Below are positions 31,175-39,673 of a stretch of 41,431 nucleotides of DNA, one piece after another. The stretch covers positions 60,668 through 102,098 of the forward strand of contig DAOI01000004.1 of the NCBI GenBank assembly GCA_002501805.1. The letters are read 5' to 3'. Source of the DNA: Euryarchaeota archaeon UBA463. Its GTDB lineage: Archaea > Thermoplasmatota > Poseidoniia > Poseidoniales > Thalassarchaeaceae. Below the pieces are notes generated by a model, which saw only the letters and a program-made list of their open reading frames with translations, had not been told where the DNA came from and did not search any database. The translations under genes were made by a program, and so were the position numbers. Position 1 is the first letter of the stretch. Every line of letters starts with the position of its first letter.

Positions 31175-31569
31175 AGGGAATTCCAGGTAGGGTGACAAAG
31201 GCTCTACCTTCACAAGCGAAGCTGGAATGTGCAGATAATACTGGTGCAAAGGTCGTCCAGTTAATTACGGTTCTAAAAAAGGGCGGAGTTGCTAGGAGGT
31301 ATCCAGCCGCAGGCGTCGGAGACATGACAAAAGTCACTGTTAAGAGAGGTACTCCAGAGACACGAAGGCAGATGTTCAATGCAGTAGTTATCAGGCAGTC
31401 CAGGCCATTCAGAAGAGTAGATGGAACATGGGTCCAGTTTGAGGATAATGCCTGTGTCATTACCAACGAACGCGGTGAAGTTCAGGGTTCAGATATCAAG
31501 GGCCCTGTAAGCAGGGAGGCGGCCGAGAGATGGCCAAGGATAGCCGCAACTGCGAAACAGATAGTGTAG
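31171..31569 (+). CDS. rpl14: 50S ribosomal protein uL14
   Basis: This is a 132-residue large-subunit interface protein. Signature segments are LECADNTGAKVVQLI, RRYPAAGVGDM, NAVVIRQSRPFRR and DNACVITNERGEVQGSDIKGP. It ends with the archaeal SREAAERWPRIAATA. The ATG at 31171 is used because upstream in-frame sequence is only a shadow of uS17 and MKGIPGRVTKAL matches the family start. It overlaps uS17 by four bases (ATGA). Confidence 0.97.
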   Translation: MKGIPGRVTKALPSQAKLECADNTGAKVVQLITVLKKGGVARRYPAAGVGDMTKVTVKRGTPETRRQMFNAVVIRQSRPFRRVDGTWVQFEDNACVITNERGEVQGSDIKGPVSREAAERWPRIAATAKQIV

Positions 31570-31581
31570 AGAGGTGTGATT

Positions 31582-32022
31582 ATGACAAGAAGCAGTAAAG
31601 CAAGTAAACAGCGCCTCAGTCAATCCGACGCTCCTACGCACGTCAAGAGGAAGAGAATGAGGGCCAGGCTCGTTACAGACGATCCAGACTTAATCAATAT
31701 CAGAACTGTTACTGTCAGGGTCGGGGACGAGATAGAGATCGTAAGGGGAGATTTCGGCCATCCAAATAGCGTCAAAGCCGATACAAGAGGAAAGAGGCTC
31801 GGACAGCCAAGGGGAAGGGCCGGCATCGTGGCAAAGGTCGCTAGAGTAGATACTGACAGTGGTATGATTTTCGTAGACGGCCTCACAATGGCTACCGCAG
31901 ACGGAAAGGAAGAAGCAGTCCCTATCCATCCTTCAAACGTGATAGTTACCAAGCTATTCGAGGGAGATACGCTCAGGCTTAAGAAACTCATCGAGAGAAC
32001 TAGTGGAGGCGACACAGAATGA
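31582..32022 (+). CDS. rpl24: 50S ribosomal protein uL24
   Basis: This 146-residue assembly-initiating large-subunit protein has a KOW motif. MTRSSKASKQRL begins at ATG 31582; a GTG six bases upstream is part of the GAGGTG ribosome-binding site. The KOW region reads VRVGDEIEIVRGDFGH, and a basic insert GKRLGQPRGRAG precedes VDGLTMATADGKE. Its last codons overlap the eS4 start by four bases. Confidence 0.96.
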   Translation: MTRSSKASKQRLSQSDAPTHVKRKRMRARLVTDDPDLINIRTVTVRVGDEIEIVRGDFGHPNSVKADTRGKRLGQPRGRAGIVAKVARVDTDSGMIFVDGLTMATADGKEEAVPIHPSNVIVTKLFEGDTLRLKKLIERTSGGDTE

Positions 32023-32717
32023 GCAGTAGCCACATGAAGAGACTAACCATGCCAAGGAGCTGGCCACTTCCAAGAAAGACTTCAATTTGGATTCAGAAGC
32101 CAAATCCTTGCGGGCATCCTCTCGATCTTTGCATGCCCATGGGAGTAATCCTCAGAGATGTTCTCGGCGTGGCCCAGAATCGACGTGAAGCTAAGAAAAT
32201 ACTACACTCAAAGCTTGTCAAGGTCGACGGATCAATTGAAACTGATATTGGAAGGGGAGTGGGGCTAATGGATGTCCTAACTGTCGGAGATGTTAGCTAC
32301 AAATGCGTCCTAGATACCAATGGCAAGCTTAGATACAGAATGATACCAGCTAAGGAAGCATCAACCAAGATATGCAGGGTGATGGGCAAGACCACAATCA
32401 AGGGAGCTAGAACACAAGTTCATCTTCATGATGGCAGAAATTTGCTATTCAATGAGAATCCCGAATATAAGACTGGAGACTCCCTAGTAATCTCCTTGCC
32501 AGATCAAGAAATAAAATCGCATCACAAGTTCGAGGAAGGGTCAATTGCATACCTTACTGGTGGGAACCACATCGGAGAAATCGCTACAGTCAGGGGCCAA
32601 GACATCAAGAGATCGTCTAAGGCCAACGAGGTCCAATTCGATGACTTCGGCACAATCTCAGATTATGTTTTCATCATCTCAAGCGAATCAGATATTCCAA
32701 CGGGGGACAACTCATGA
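32019..32717 (+). CDS. rps4e: 30S ribosomal protein eS4
   Basis: This 232-residue protein is found only in archaea and eukaryotes. It has the N-terminal MKRLTMPRSWPLPRKT, an S4-like RNA-binding domain (GVILRDVLGVAQNRREAKKI, SKLVKVDG), a central domain with RYRMIP and KTTIKGARTQVHLHDGRN, and a C-terminal KOW (LTGGNHIGEIATVR). ATG 32019 overlaps uL24. Its GTGGAGG ribosome-binding site lies within uL24 codons. It overlaps uL5 by four bases. Confidence 0.96.
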   Translation: MSSSHMKRLTMPRSWPLPRKTSIWIQKPNPCGHPLDLCMPMGVILRDVLGVAQNRREAKKILHSKLVKVDGSIETDIGRGVGLMDVLTVGDVSYKCVLDTNGKLRYRMIPAKEASTKICRVMGKTTIKGARTQVHLHDGRNLLFNENPEYKTGDSLVISLPDQEIKSHHKFEEGSIAYLTGGNHIGEIATVRGQDIKRSSKANEVQFDDFGTISDYVFIISSESDIPTGDNS

Positions 32718-33253
32718 GTCAGTCAGTAAACCCAATGCGCTCCCCCAGAATCACCAAGGTAACTGTAAATATTGGTGTCGGAGAAGGTGGACAAAGGCTA
32801 CAACTTGCTGAGAAAGCACTAGAGATGGTGACTGGAATGGTGCCTGTTAGGACACTGTCTACTAGCACCAATAGAGATTTAGGAACTAGGAAAGGGGCCC
32901 CAATCGGGTGCAAGGTCACTATCAGGGATGAAGAAACAATCAACGCCTTCCTCAAAGACGCGTTCTGGGTTCGTCAGCATACTTTGCCAACTTACAATTT
33001 CGATGCATCAGGAAACCTGTCCTTCGGAATCTCCGATTATACAGATTTCCCTGGTCAGAAGTATGATCCAGATGTGGGAATCTTCGGAATGGACGTCAAT
33101 GTAGTCCTAGAAAGACCCGGTCACAGAGTTTCCAGGAGAAGGAAGAGATCACGAAGAGTTTCAGCTAGCCATCGTGTTGGTCCCGAAGAAGCAAGGGCTT
33201 GGTTCACGGCTAGCTATGATCTGAAGATAGTAGGATACGGGGAGGAAGAGTAG
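32714..33253 (+). CDS. rpl5: 50S ribosomal protein uL5
   Basis: This 179-residue protein binds 5S rRNA in the central protuberance. Visible are PRITKVTVNIGVGEGGQRL, the family block RTLSTSTNRDLGTRKGAPIGCKVTIR, and FSGISDYTDFPGQKYDPDVGIFGMDV-type sequence in the core. It ends in a basic region VSRRRKRSRRVSASHRV and a short acidic tail. ATG 32714 overlaps the eS4 stop (ATGA). uS14 starts one base after the stop. Confidence 0.96.
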   Translation: MSQSVNPMRSPRITKVTVNIGVGEGGQRLQLAEKALEMVTGMVPVRTLSTSTNRDLGTRKGAPIGCKVTIRDEETINAFLKDAFWVRQHTLPTYNFDASGNLSFGISDYTDFPGQKYDPDVGIFGMDVNVVLERPGHRVSRRRKRSRRVSASHRVGPEEARAWFTASYDLKIVGYGEEE

Positions 33254-33254
33254 C

Positions 33255-33407
33255 ATGGCAAAAGATCACGGTGAGAGAATCGGCAGATCTGTCGGATGCA
33301 GGAAATGCGGAAGAAAGAGAGGAATGATCAGGCGTCATGGACTTAGACTTTGCAGGCAGTGCTTCAGAGATATGGCCCCAGAAATAGGATTCAAGAAGTA
33401 TTCATGA
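33255..33407 (+). CDS. rps14: 30S ribosomal protein uS14 (zinc-binding, 50 residues)
   Basis: This short protein translates to 50 residues beginning MAKDHGERIG. It is the zinc-binding form of uS14, located in the small-subunit head near the decoding site. The four zinc ligands are Cys15, Cys18, Cys33 and Cys36 (GCRKCG and LCRQCFRD), and it ends APEIGFKKYS, as in archaeal/eukaryal S29-type proteins. ATG 33255 is one base after the uL5 stop, with a GGAGG (33241-33245) upstream. uS8 follows after nine bases. Confidence 0.97.
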   Translation: MAKDHGERIGRSVGCRKCGRKRGMIRRHGLRLCRQCFRDMAPEIGFKKYS

Positions 33408-33416
33408 GGTGAAAAG

Positions 33417-33806
33417 ATGCAGTACGACCCACTAAGCGATGCCTTCACACGTATTTTCAATGCGGAGCAGGCAGGACACTACGAGGTTTCAGTGAAACCA
33501 GCAAGCAAACTACTAGGACAGATGTTGCAGATCATGCAGAAGTCTGGATATTTAGGAGAATTCGAGCGAATAGAAGACGGAAGAGCAGGCTCATTCAGAG
33601 TTGAGCTAATAGGCGCCATAAACAGGTGTGGAGTAATTAAGCCACGCCATTCTGTAAAGAGGGCAGATTTCGATAAGTGGGAGTCAAGATATCTTCCAGC
33701 CAGAGATTTTGGTCTACTGATCGTCACTACAAATCAAGGCATAATGGACCACTATGCCGCAAAGAAGGAGCGTGTCGGAGGACGCCTTCTAGCATACATT
33801 TTCTGA
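33417..33806 (+). CDS. rps8: 30S ribosomal protein uS8
   Basis: This is a 129-residue small-subunit assembly protein binding the central domain of 16S rRNA. DPLSDAFTRIFNAEQAG opens the protein, with KPASKLLGQMLQIMQKSGYLGEFE next. The C-terminal RNA-binding part has YLPARDFGLLIVTTNQGIMDHYAA and ends GGRLLAYIF. ATG 33417 is five bases after GAGGTGA, which itself spans the uS14 stop. uL6 follows after a 13-bp gap. Confidence 0.97.
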   Translation: MQYDPLSDAFTRIFNAEQAGHYEVSVKPASKLLGQMLQIMQKSGYLGEFERIEDGRAGSFRVELIGAINRCGVIKPRHSVKRADFDKWESRYLPARDFGLLIVTTNQGIMDHYAAKKERVGGRLLAYIF

Positions 33807-33819
33807 GGAGTTGATTTTC

Positions 33820-34371
33820 ATGCCAAGTTTAGATCAGGTAATCCATAATATCGGCCTCTCAGAGGGTTCCAGCGTAAGTATTGAAGGCAATTCAGTAACA
33901 GTATCTAGAGAAGGTAAAACCATCACAAGAGAATTCAGGCACCCAAAGGTATCAGTAAGTAGCTCCGAATCAGGAATCCTGGTGGCATGTGATCTTCCAC
34001 GTAGGGCTGACAAGGCCATAGCTGGAACATGGGCCGCACATCTCAGGAACATGGTCAGGGGAGTGGAAGAAGGATTCGAATACAAGTTACAAGCAGTTTA
34101 CAGTCACTTCCCTATGACTCTTAAGGTCGAAGGGAACAAGATGGTAATCAACAATCTCTTTGGAGAGAAGGTACCGAGGGTCGCAAAACTCCCCTGGAGT
34201 CCTTCAGATGTTGAGGTCAAGGTCGAGAATAAAACCGATGTAACTGTCAGCGGAGTCGATAGGGAGAAGGTCGGCCAGACCGCGGCGAATATAGAGCGCG
34301 CATGCAAGATCAAAAAGAGAGACAGAAGGGTCTTCCAAGACGGTGTTTACATAGTTTCAAAGGGGGCATAG
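33820..34371 (+). CDS. rpl6: 50S ribosomal protein uL6
   Basis: This 183-residue protein lies near the factor-binding site. It has the two tandem related alpha/beta domains typical of uL6. KTITREFRHPKVSV and TWAAHLRNMVRGVEEGFEYK lie in the first, and HFPMTLKVEGNKMVINNLFGEKVPR and VSGVDREKVGQTAANIERACK in the second. ATG 33820 is chosen over an upstream TTG at 33811 because GAGGAG at 33805-33810 then has proper spacing and MPSLDQV fits. One base separates it from eL32. Confidence 0.95.
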   Translation: MPSLDQVIHNIGLSEGSSVSIEGNSVTVSREGKTITREFRHPKVSVSSSESGILVACDLPRRADKAIAGTWAAHLRNMVRGVEEGFEYKLQAVYSHFPMTLKVEGNKMVINNLFGEKVPRVAKLPWSPSDVEVKVENKTDVTVSGVDREKVGQTAANIERACKIKKRDRRVFQDGVYIVSKGA

Positions 34372-34372
34372 A

Positions 34373-35053
34373 ATGACTGAAGAATTCGAAACAATGACGG
34401 TTCCCGAATTGAAGGAACTCCTTAGAGAGAAGGGACTCAAGGTCGGAGGCAAAAAGTCAGAGCTAATTGAAAGACTATCTGAGAGCTCCATCGTAAAAGA
34501 AGATCCAATCGACACCCCAGACTCTGATTCAGTAGACGATTTAGAGGATTCAGACTTCATGGATGATGATGAAGACTTCGAGGACGACTTCTTCGATGAA
34601 GAAGATGATTGGGACGACCTGCACACCGCGCGTCAAAAACCAGTCCTCGATGAGGAAACGGTCGCAGCTCTGTCTTTCAGAGCCAAGCAGAAGAAGAAGC
34701 AACCAGCTTTCAAAAGACAAGAATGGTACAGGTACAAGAGACTGGCAAGGTCCAGCTGGAGAAAGCCAAGCGGACTCCAGTCCAAAGTCAGGCTAAACAG
34801 AAAATATAGGCCTCCGATGGCACGAATAGGATATCGCAAGATTTCCTCTGTGAGGGGACTTCACCCCTCAGGTTTCGAAGAAGTAATGGTTCACAAATCA
34901 AGTGACTTGGATGGATTAGATCCAGAAACACAAGCAGTCAGAATAGGCGCTAGAGTAGGAAACAGAAAGAGATTAGACATACACGACAGAGCTAACTCAC
35001 TCGGACTAAGGATACTCAATCAAAGAAGAATCGAGAGAAAGGGGGACCTCTGA
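34373..35053 (+). CDS. rpl32e: 50S ribosomal protein eL32 with N-terminal SAP domain and acidic linker
   Basis: This 226-residue protein is longer than a plain eL32 (about 130 residues). Residues 7-38 read like a SAP domain (MTVPELKELLREKGLKVGG, then KKSELIERL), a fold usually seen in DNA/RNA-binding nuclear proteins. Residues about 44-83 are almost all Asp, Glu, Ser and Phe. The eL32 core starts near 95: KRQEWYRYKRLARSSWRKPSG, RLNRKYRPP, GYRKISSVRGLHPSGFEEV, and ends with LGLRILNQRRIERKG. One unbroken frame from ATG 34373 makes this a true fusion. It follows uL6 after one base, and eL19 is one base away. Confidence 0.93.
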   Translation: MTEEFETMTVPELKELLREKGLKVGGKKSELIERLSESSIVKEDPIDTPDSDSVDDLEDSDFMDDDEDFEDDFFDEEDDWDDLHTARQKPVLDEETVAALSFRAKQKKKQPAFKRQEWYRYKRLARSSWRKPSGLQSKVRLNRKYRPPMARIGYRKISSVRGLHPSGFEEVMVHKSSDLDGLDPETQAVRIGARVGNRKRLDIHDRANSLGLRILNQRRIERKGDL

Positions 35054-35054
35054 T

Positions 35055-35531
35055 ATGATAATTACGAACCAGAGGAGAATGGCCGCGGCAATTCTTTCTC
35101 AGAAGGAAGGGCGACCGGTAGGGGTTCACAGGATTTGGATCGACCCAGACTACCTAGACGAGGTCATCTCAGCAGTTCAGAAGGATGATGTCAGGAGACT
35201 AATTTCCGATGGCATAATCAAGGCCAGACCTATCAAGGGAACTAGCAGGACTAGAGCTAGGAAGGCAGCTTTACAGAAGTCCAAAGGAAGAAGAAAGGGA
35301 CATGGGTCCAGGAAAGGAAGCTCAAATGCTAGGGCGCCAAAGAAAGAGAGATGGATGAGGCTAATTAGGTCCCAGAGGAGGGAGCTTAAAGAATTCCGAG
35401 AGGATGGGACACTAACTAGATCCCAATACAGATACTACTACAGAAAGGCTAAGGGAGGTTCTTACCGATCCATAGCCCACATGAAGACCAATATCGAACT
35501 CGATGGTATTGAAATCGGGGGTGAAAACTGA
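35055..35531 (+). CDS. rpl19e: 50S ribosomal protein eL19
   Basis: This is a 158-residue, highly basic all-helical protein with a long extended helix, found only in archaea and eukaryotes. It opens NQRRMAAAILSQKEGRPVGV and includes HRIWIDPDYLDEVISAVQKDDVRRL-type sequence, the Arg/Lys-rich RTRARKAALQKSKGRRKGHG and LRDG-like EFREDGTLTRSQYRYYYRKAKGG. ATG 35055 follows the eL32 stop by one base. Its stop overlaps the uL18 start in TGATG. Confidence 0.96.
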   Translation: MIITNQRRMAAAILSQKEGRPVGVHRIWIDPDYLDEVISAVQKDDVRRLISDGIIKARPIKGTSRTRARKAALQKSKGRRKGHGSRKGSSNARAPKKERWMRLIRSQRRELKEFREDGTLTRSQYRYYYRKAKGGSYRSIAHMKTNIELDGIEIGGEN

Positions 35532-36046
35532 TGGCATATGGTAAAAGTCAGAGATTGAGGCCCAAGCGCCGACGCCAAGGAAAAACGGATTACCACAGGA
35601 GATTGAGATTACTCAGAAGTGGTGCTCCAAGGGCAGTCGTCAGAGTTTCCAACACTCAGGTAATTTGTCAACTAGTTTCTTACAACCCTAGTGGGGACGC
35701 AATCTTACAGTCGGTAAATGGAAAGTCGCTGACCGATTCCTACTCATGGCCAGACGTCGCTTCCAAGAAGTCAATACCTGCATGCTACGTTGCAGGTTAT
35801 GCACTCGGTAAGAAGGCAATATCTGCGGGCAACCATGAAGCCGTTCTAGACATAGGATTAGCAGCTTCTTCTCAAGGAAGCAGAGTTTTCTCCGCCCTAA
35901 AAGGTATGATTGATGCCGGCCTTGACATCCCTCATGGGGCTTCCGTCCTCCCTAGTGAGGAGAGGCTGAGTGGCAAACACATAGACGACTCACTATCATC
36001 ATCAGTGGAAGCATCCATTGAAGCAATAGAGGGGGCACACAAATGA
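35531..36046 (+). CDS. rpl18: 50S ribosomal protein uL18
   Basis: This 171-residue protein binds 5S rRNA together with uL5. Conserved parts are RRRQGKTDYHRRLRLLRSGAPRAVVR (across two lines of sequence), VSNTQVICQLVSYNPSGD, YVAGYALGKKA, EAVLDIGLAASSQGSRVFSALKG and DIPHGASVLPSEERLSG. The C-terminal tail is Ser/Glu-rich. It overlaps eL19 by one base and uS5 by four. Confidence 0.96.
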   Translation: MAYGKSQRLRPKRRRQGKTDYHRRLRLLRSGAPRAVVRVSNTQVICQLVSYNPSGDAILQSVNGKSLTDSYSWPDVASKKSIPACYVAGYALGKKAISAGNHEAVLDIGLAASSQGSRVFSALKGMIDAGLDIPHGASVLPSEERLSGKHIDDSLSSSVEASIEAIEGAHK

Positions 36047-36828
36047 GCGAAGAAGAGATCCAAGAATCTGTTACATCCGAGGAAATCACACTCGCTCCCG
36101 GACTAGCTAAGGCATTCGAGTCATCTGACGATGGCGCGGGAGAGAGAGGAAGGAGAAGAGGAGGGCCAGATCCACTCGCGGCACTAAGGACATGGCAACC
36201 AAGGACTAGACTAGGTAGAATGGTCATGAACGGCCAGATACTGACTTATGAAGAAGCACTTTCTTCAGGACTCCCCATAAGAGAGGTAGAAATCGTAGAT
36301 GCTCTTCTTCCAGATATCACTGACGATGTACTAGCCGTCAATATGATTCAGAGAATGACAGATTCCGGTAGGAGGGTCAGATTCAATGTATTGTGCGCTG
36401 TAGGAAATGGCGATGGATATGTGGGACTATCTGTCTGTAAAGGAAAGGAAGTCGCTAGCACAATTAGAAAGGCCATCGATAAGGCAAAGCTCAACATGAT
36501 TCCAGTCATGAGAGGAAACGGCTCTTGGGAGTCTTCAGAGGGTCCCGGGACTAGTGTTCCTTTCATGGTAACAGGAAGGTCCGGATCAACTAGAATCACC
36601 CTTATGCCAGCTCCTGCAGGAAAGGGGCTTGTCATTGGCGACTACGGTAGGAGAGTTCTCACACTTGCTGGTGTCACTGATGTTTGGTCACGATCCTCAG
36701 GACAGACTCGTACTACGATTAATTTCGCTAAGGCGACTTTCAATGCCCTAGTCCAACTAAACAAGACAAGGCTTTCCGAGGGAGCAAATAGACGTCTCAG
36801 TATTATCAGAGGGAGGGAGTTGAGTTGA
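36043..36828 (+). CDS. rps5: 30S ribosomal protein uS5
   Basis: This 261-residue small-subunit protein contributes to decoding accuracy and the mRNA entry site. An acidic to basic extension (about 1-50) precedes TRLGRMVMNGQI. The double-stranded-RNA-binding-like N-domain contains RVRFNVLCAVGNGDGYVGL, KGKEVASTIRKAIDKAKL and PVMRGNGSWE. The C-domain has ITLMPAPAGKGLVIGD, VLTLAGVTDVWSRSSGQTRT and INFAKATFNALVQLN. It overlaps both neighbours by four bases. Confidence 0.97.
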   Translation: MSEEEIQESVTSEEITLAPGLAKAFESSDDGAGERGRRRGGPDPLAALRTWQPRTRLGRMVMNGQILTYEEALSSGLPIREVEIVDALLPDITDDVLAVNMIQRMTDSGRRVRFNVLCAVGNGDGYVGLSVCKGKEVASTIRKAIDKAKLNMIPVMRGNGSWESSEGPGTSVPFMVTGRSGSTRITLMPAPAGKGLVIGDYGRRVLTLAGVTDVWSRSSGQTRTTINFAKATFNALVQLNKTRLSEGANRRLSIIRGRELS

Positions 36829-37295
36829 GTTTTCTTGTAATAAGGGCTAGAAGCGATCGCGGCGTAACCCGAAAGATCCGTGAAACCATGGCCATGCTGA
36901 ATCTTACTAGGGTGAACCACGCTACCATAGTTATGGACAACCCGTCTTACCGTGGAATGCTACAGAAGTCCAAGGATTACATCACTTGGGGCGAAGTGGA
37001 TGCAAAGACCATAGAGAAGCTGATCAAGGAGAGAGGAAGGATGTCAGGCGACAAGCCAGTAACCGACTCAACAGTCAAAGAGTTCAGTAATTTCAACGGA
37101 ATTAAGCAACTTTCGGAGGCTATTGCCTCTGGTGAGGCCACAATGAAGGATGTGGAGGGGCTCAAACCAATTTTCAGACTACACCCCCCTAGGGGGAGCA
37201 AAGGATGGGGCGGAATCAAGAGGGCCTACACCGTAGGCGGTGCTCTGGGTTTCAGAGGAGATGCGATTGGCGACTTAGCCGATAGGATGATCTGA
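36825..37295 (+). CDS. rpl30: 50S ribosomal protein uL30, TTG start
   Basis: This 156-residue protein is of the long archaeal/eukaryal class. FLVIRARSDRGVTRKIRETMAML opens it and NLTRVNHATIVMDNPSYRGMLQK follows, with the C-terminal FRLHPPRGSKGWGGIKRAYTVGGALGFRG (read in parts). TTG 36825 is the only start that gives the family N-terminus; GGGAGG at 36811-36816 provides the ribosome-binding site, and it overlaps the uS5 stop by four bases. uL15 begins nine bases after the stop. Confidence 0.95.
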   Translation: MSFLVIRARSDRGVTRKIRETMAMLNLTRVNHATIVMDNPSYRGMLQKSKDYITWGEVDAKTIEKLIKERGRMSGDKPVTDSTVKEFSNFNGIKQLSEAIASGEATMKDVEGLKPIFRLHPPRGSKGWGGIKRAYTVGGALGFRGDAIGDLADRMI

Positions 37296-37304
37296 GGTGA
37301 TTAT

Positions 37305-37733
37305 ATGGTTTCAAGGACTAACAAATTTCGAGGAAGGAGTCGCTATCATGGTCGAGGAAAGAAGGCTGGAAGGGGCGCTGGAAAGAGAGGCGGAAGAGGA
37401 AGAGCTGGAATAGGCAAGCACAAAGTTATGTTCAGGAATAAGTACCTCCCTGGGCACTGGGGCATGCACGGATTCAACAGACACCCAAGTCTCAGGAAAG
37501 TCAACTTATCCATCAATGTAAGCGAGCTGACCGGATTGACCGATGGAGATGAGGTGAATCTAACTGAGATGGGATACGACAAGCTTCTAGGCAAGGGACC
37601 AATATCTAAGCCACTGAAAATAATAGTCGATGAAGCAAGCCCCAGGGCTATAGCCAAGGTTGAAGCCGCTGGAGGAACAGTTTCAACAAGCTCCGAAGAT
37701 GGCGAAGACTGGGCAGAATGGGAAGAGGAATAG
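37305..37733 (+). CDS. rpl15: 50S ribosomal protein uL15
   Basis: This is a 142-residue large-subunit assembly protein. The Gly/Arg-rich N-terminus (RGRSRYHGRGKKAGRGAGKRGGRG in pieces) threads through rRNA, followed by GIGKHKVMFRN, HWGMHGFNRHPSL and a C-terminal globular part ending in VDEASPRAIAKVEAAGGTV and an acidic tail. ATG 37305 follows GAGGTGAT by three bases. A 20-bp gap separates it from secY. Confidence 0.96.
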   Translation: MVSRTNKFRGRSRYHGRGKKAGRGAGKRGGRGRAGIGKHKVMFRNKYLPGHWGMHGFNRHPSLRKVNLSINVSELTGLTDGDEVNLTEMGYDKLLGKGPISKPLKIIVDEASPRAIAKVEAAGGTVSTSSEDGEDWAEWEEE

Positions 37734-37753
37734 ACACTTAGGTAGGCGATAGC

Positions 37754-39673
37754 ATGGTCGAAAGAAAAGTCTCATACCCATGGCTCCTGATTATTTCTGG
37801 GCTATACTTTGGTGGACTTTTCTACTGGATTCAGGACGATCTTCTAAATGCAACTGGTGATGTTCAAAGCCGTGCTTTGCAGATGTACGTCACAGCTATC
37901 ATCTACGTCCTATACGTTGTTTGGGGGACAACAAGCGATTTACCAGAGAGACTCAGGGAGATGCCTTATGGAAAGGCCACGAAACCCACTATATGGCTCC
38001 TTTTCGTACTCGCATTGGCTTGGTGGGGATGGGTCGATACAGCAACTGTCGGATTCTTGCTGGTAGGCGTCGCTCTACTTGGATTTGGAGCAGGACTGGG
38101 AATCTCTGTCTCCCTGTACACAGGAAGCGAGTCTAGTAGACTCTATGCATTGTCAAGACTAGTGGACGTATATCCAAGCATCACAAAGCCCGAAGGTCAC
38201 GTTAGATTCAATCAGAAGCTGTGGACTACCACTCTCGTTCTGATAATTTACTTCATGATGACCAATGTCATGATATACGGATTATCGGATTCTACTTTGG
38301 ATATTTTCTCATCTTTCAGGTCAATCATGGCTGGTGCATCTGGTTCAATAATGCATCTCGGGATTGGCCCAATAGTTACAGGTTCAATCATAATGCAACT
38401 GTTCGCAGGTGCCAAGATAATCCAGTTAGATCTCCAAGATTCTGCAGATAAGCAGCTATATCAGGGAATTCAAAAACTCTTGGTGTTGTTCATGATTCCT
38501 GTGGAGTCCATACCTCAGGTTTACGGTTTCTTAGACCCTCATGAGACAATGATTTACGACTATGGGGTTGGATGGGCGAATGTAGTTATCGTTTCACAAC
38601 TTTTCCTTGGTTCATATCTGGTTTTCTTACTCGACGAACTAGTAAGCAAATGGGGAATAGGCTCAGGAATCTCCCTTTTCATTGCCGCTGGAGTCGCTCA
38701 ATCTACGTTCGTGGGAACACTTTCGCCTCTTCCAGTAAGTCAGGATTTCCCAATGTCCCTGGACAATCCCCCGTCTGGTACTTTACCGATGATTTTCTAC
38801 ACTCTCAGAACCGCTTCCAACTCGCAATTGGTTTCAGATAACGGCTTCGAGCTAATCTTACTTAACCACGCCAACCCCATAGCGGCTCTGGTATCGTCAA
38901 TTATCGTGTTCCTTGTTGTCGCCTATGCAGAATCGAGCAAATTAGAGCTCCCACTTACTCATGGAAAGGTCAGGGGACATAGGGGACAATACCCAATTAG
39001 GCTGGTATATGCAAGTAATATTCCAGTAATCTTGATGGCCGCTCTCCTAGCAAATATCAATATGTTTACTCTCCTATTCTGGAGTCATCCAACTCTCTCC
39101 ACTGTTCCGATATTGGGACGTAATGGTTGGAATTCCAAAGCCCACTGGTTTGGATCTTATGAGGTAGGGGCGACTACTCCTTCCGACGGTTTCGCATGGT
39201 ATTCGTCAATGGTAAACGGCGTTGGAGATTGGCTCCTGCCGTTGCTGAATCAGACAGGAGACGCTTATGGCCATAGCCTCACTCAGATAATGATTCATGT
39301 ACTCACATATGTTTTCGTAATGACTGCTGGCTCTACCATATTTGCTAAGTTCTGGATTGAGACTACTAATATGAGTGCCAAAGACGTTGCGAAGCAGATA
39401 GAGAGAACAGGAATGCAGATTCCTGGATTCAGGAAGAACCCAGTTGTACTCGAGAGAATTCTAGAGAGATACATCCCCCCTGTCACTCTATTCTCCGGAG
39501 CATTCGTCGGATTACTAGCCGCCGGGGCAGATCTTCTGGGCACCGTTGGTAATGCAACAGGAACCGGTCTTCTACTAGCTGTCGGAATCATTCTTAGGAC
39601 ATATGAACAGATACAGAAAGAGCAGGCTATGGAGATGCACCCAGTACTGAGAGACTTCTTCGGAGCAGAATGA
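37754..39673 (+). CDS. secY: Preprotein translocase subunit SecY with extra N-terminal membrane domain
   Basis: This is the channel subunit of the Sec translocon, 639 residues; SecY is usually about 430-500. The ordinary SecY core begins near residue 136 (SRLVDVYPSITKPEG, then RFNQKLWTTTLVLIIYFMM). It continues with the plug region IMHLGIGPIVTGSIIMQLFAGAKI, RGQYPIRLVYASNIPVILMAAL, and the C-terminal ERYIPPVTLFSGAFVGLLA. Residues 1-135 form about four additional membrane segments (near 8-25, 43-58, 78-95 and 98-122) not part of the family core. A long polar loop with NGWNSKAHWFGSY and DWLLPLLNQTGDAYG follows TM7. ATG 37754 is 20 bp after uL15. It ends the operon. Confidence 0.95.
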   Translation: MVERKVSYPWLLIISGLYFGGLFYWIQDDLLNATGDVQSRALQMYVTAIIYVLYVVWGTTSDLPERLREMPYGKATKPTIWLLFVLALAWWGWVDTATVGFLLVGVALLGFGAGLGISVSLYTGSESSRLYALSRLVDVYPSITKPEGHVRFNQKLWTTTLVLIIYFMMTNVMIYGLSDSTLDIFSSFRSIMAGASGSIMHLGIGPIVTGSIIMQLFAGAKIIQLDLQDSADKQLYQGIQKLLVLFMIPVESIPQVYGFLDPHETMIYDYGVGWANVVIVSQLFLGSYLVFLLDELVSKWGIGSGISLFIAAGVAQSTFVGTLSPLPVSQDFPMSLDNPPSGTLPMIFYTLRTASNSQLVSDNGFELILLNHANPIAALVSSIIVFLVVAYAESSKLELPLTHGKVRGHRGQYPIRLVYASNIPVILMAALLANINMFTLLFWSHPTLSTVPILGRNGWNSKAHWFGSYEVGATTPSDGFAWYSSMVNGVGDWLLPLLNQTGDAYGHSLTQIMIHVLTYVFVMTAGSTIFAKFWIETTNMSAKDVAKQIERTGMQIPGFRKNPVVLERILERYIPPVTLFSGAFVGLLAAGADLLGTVGNATGTGLLLAVGIILRTYEQIQKEQAMEMHPVLRDFFGAE

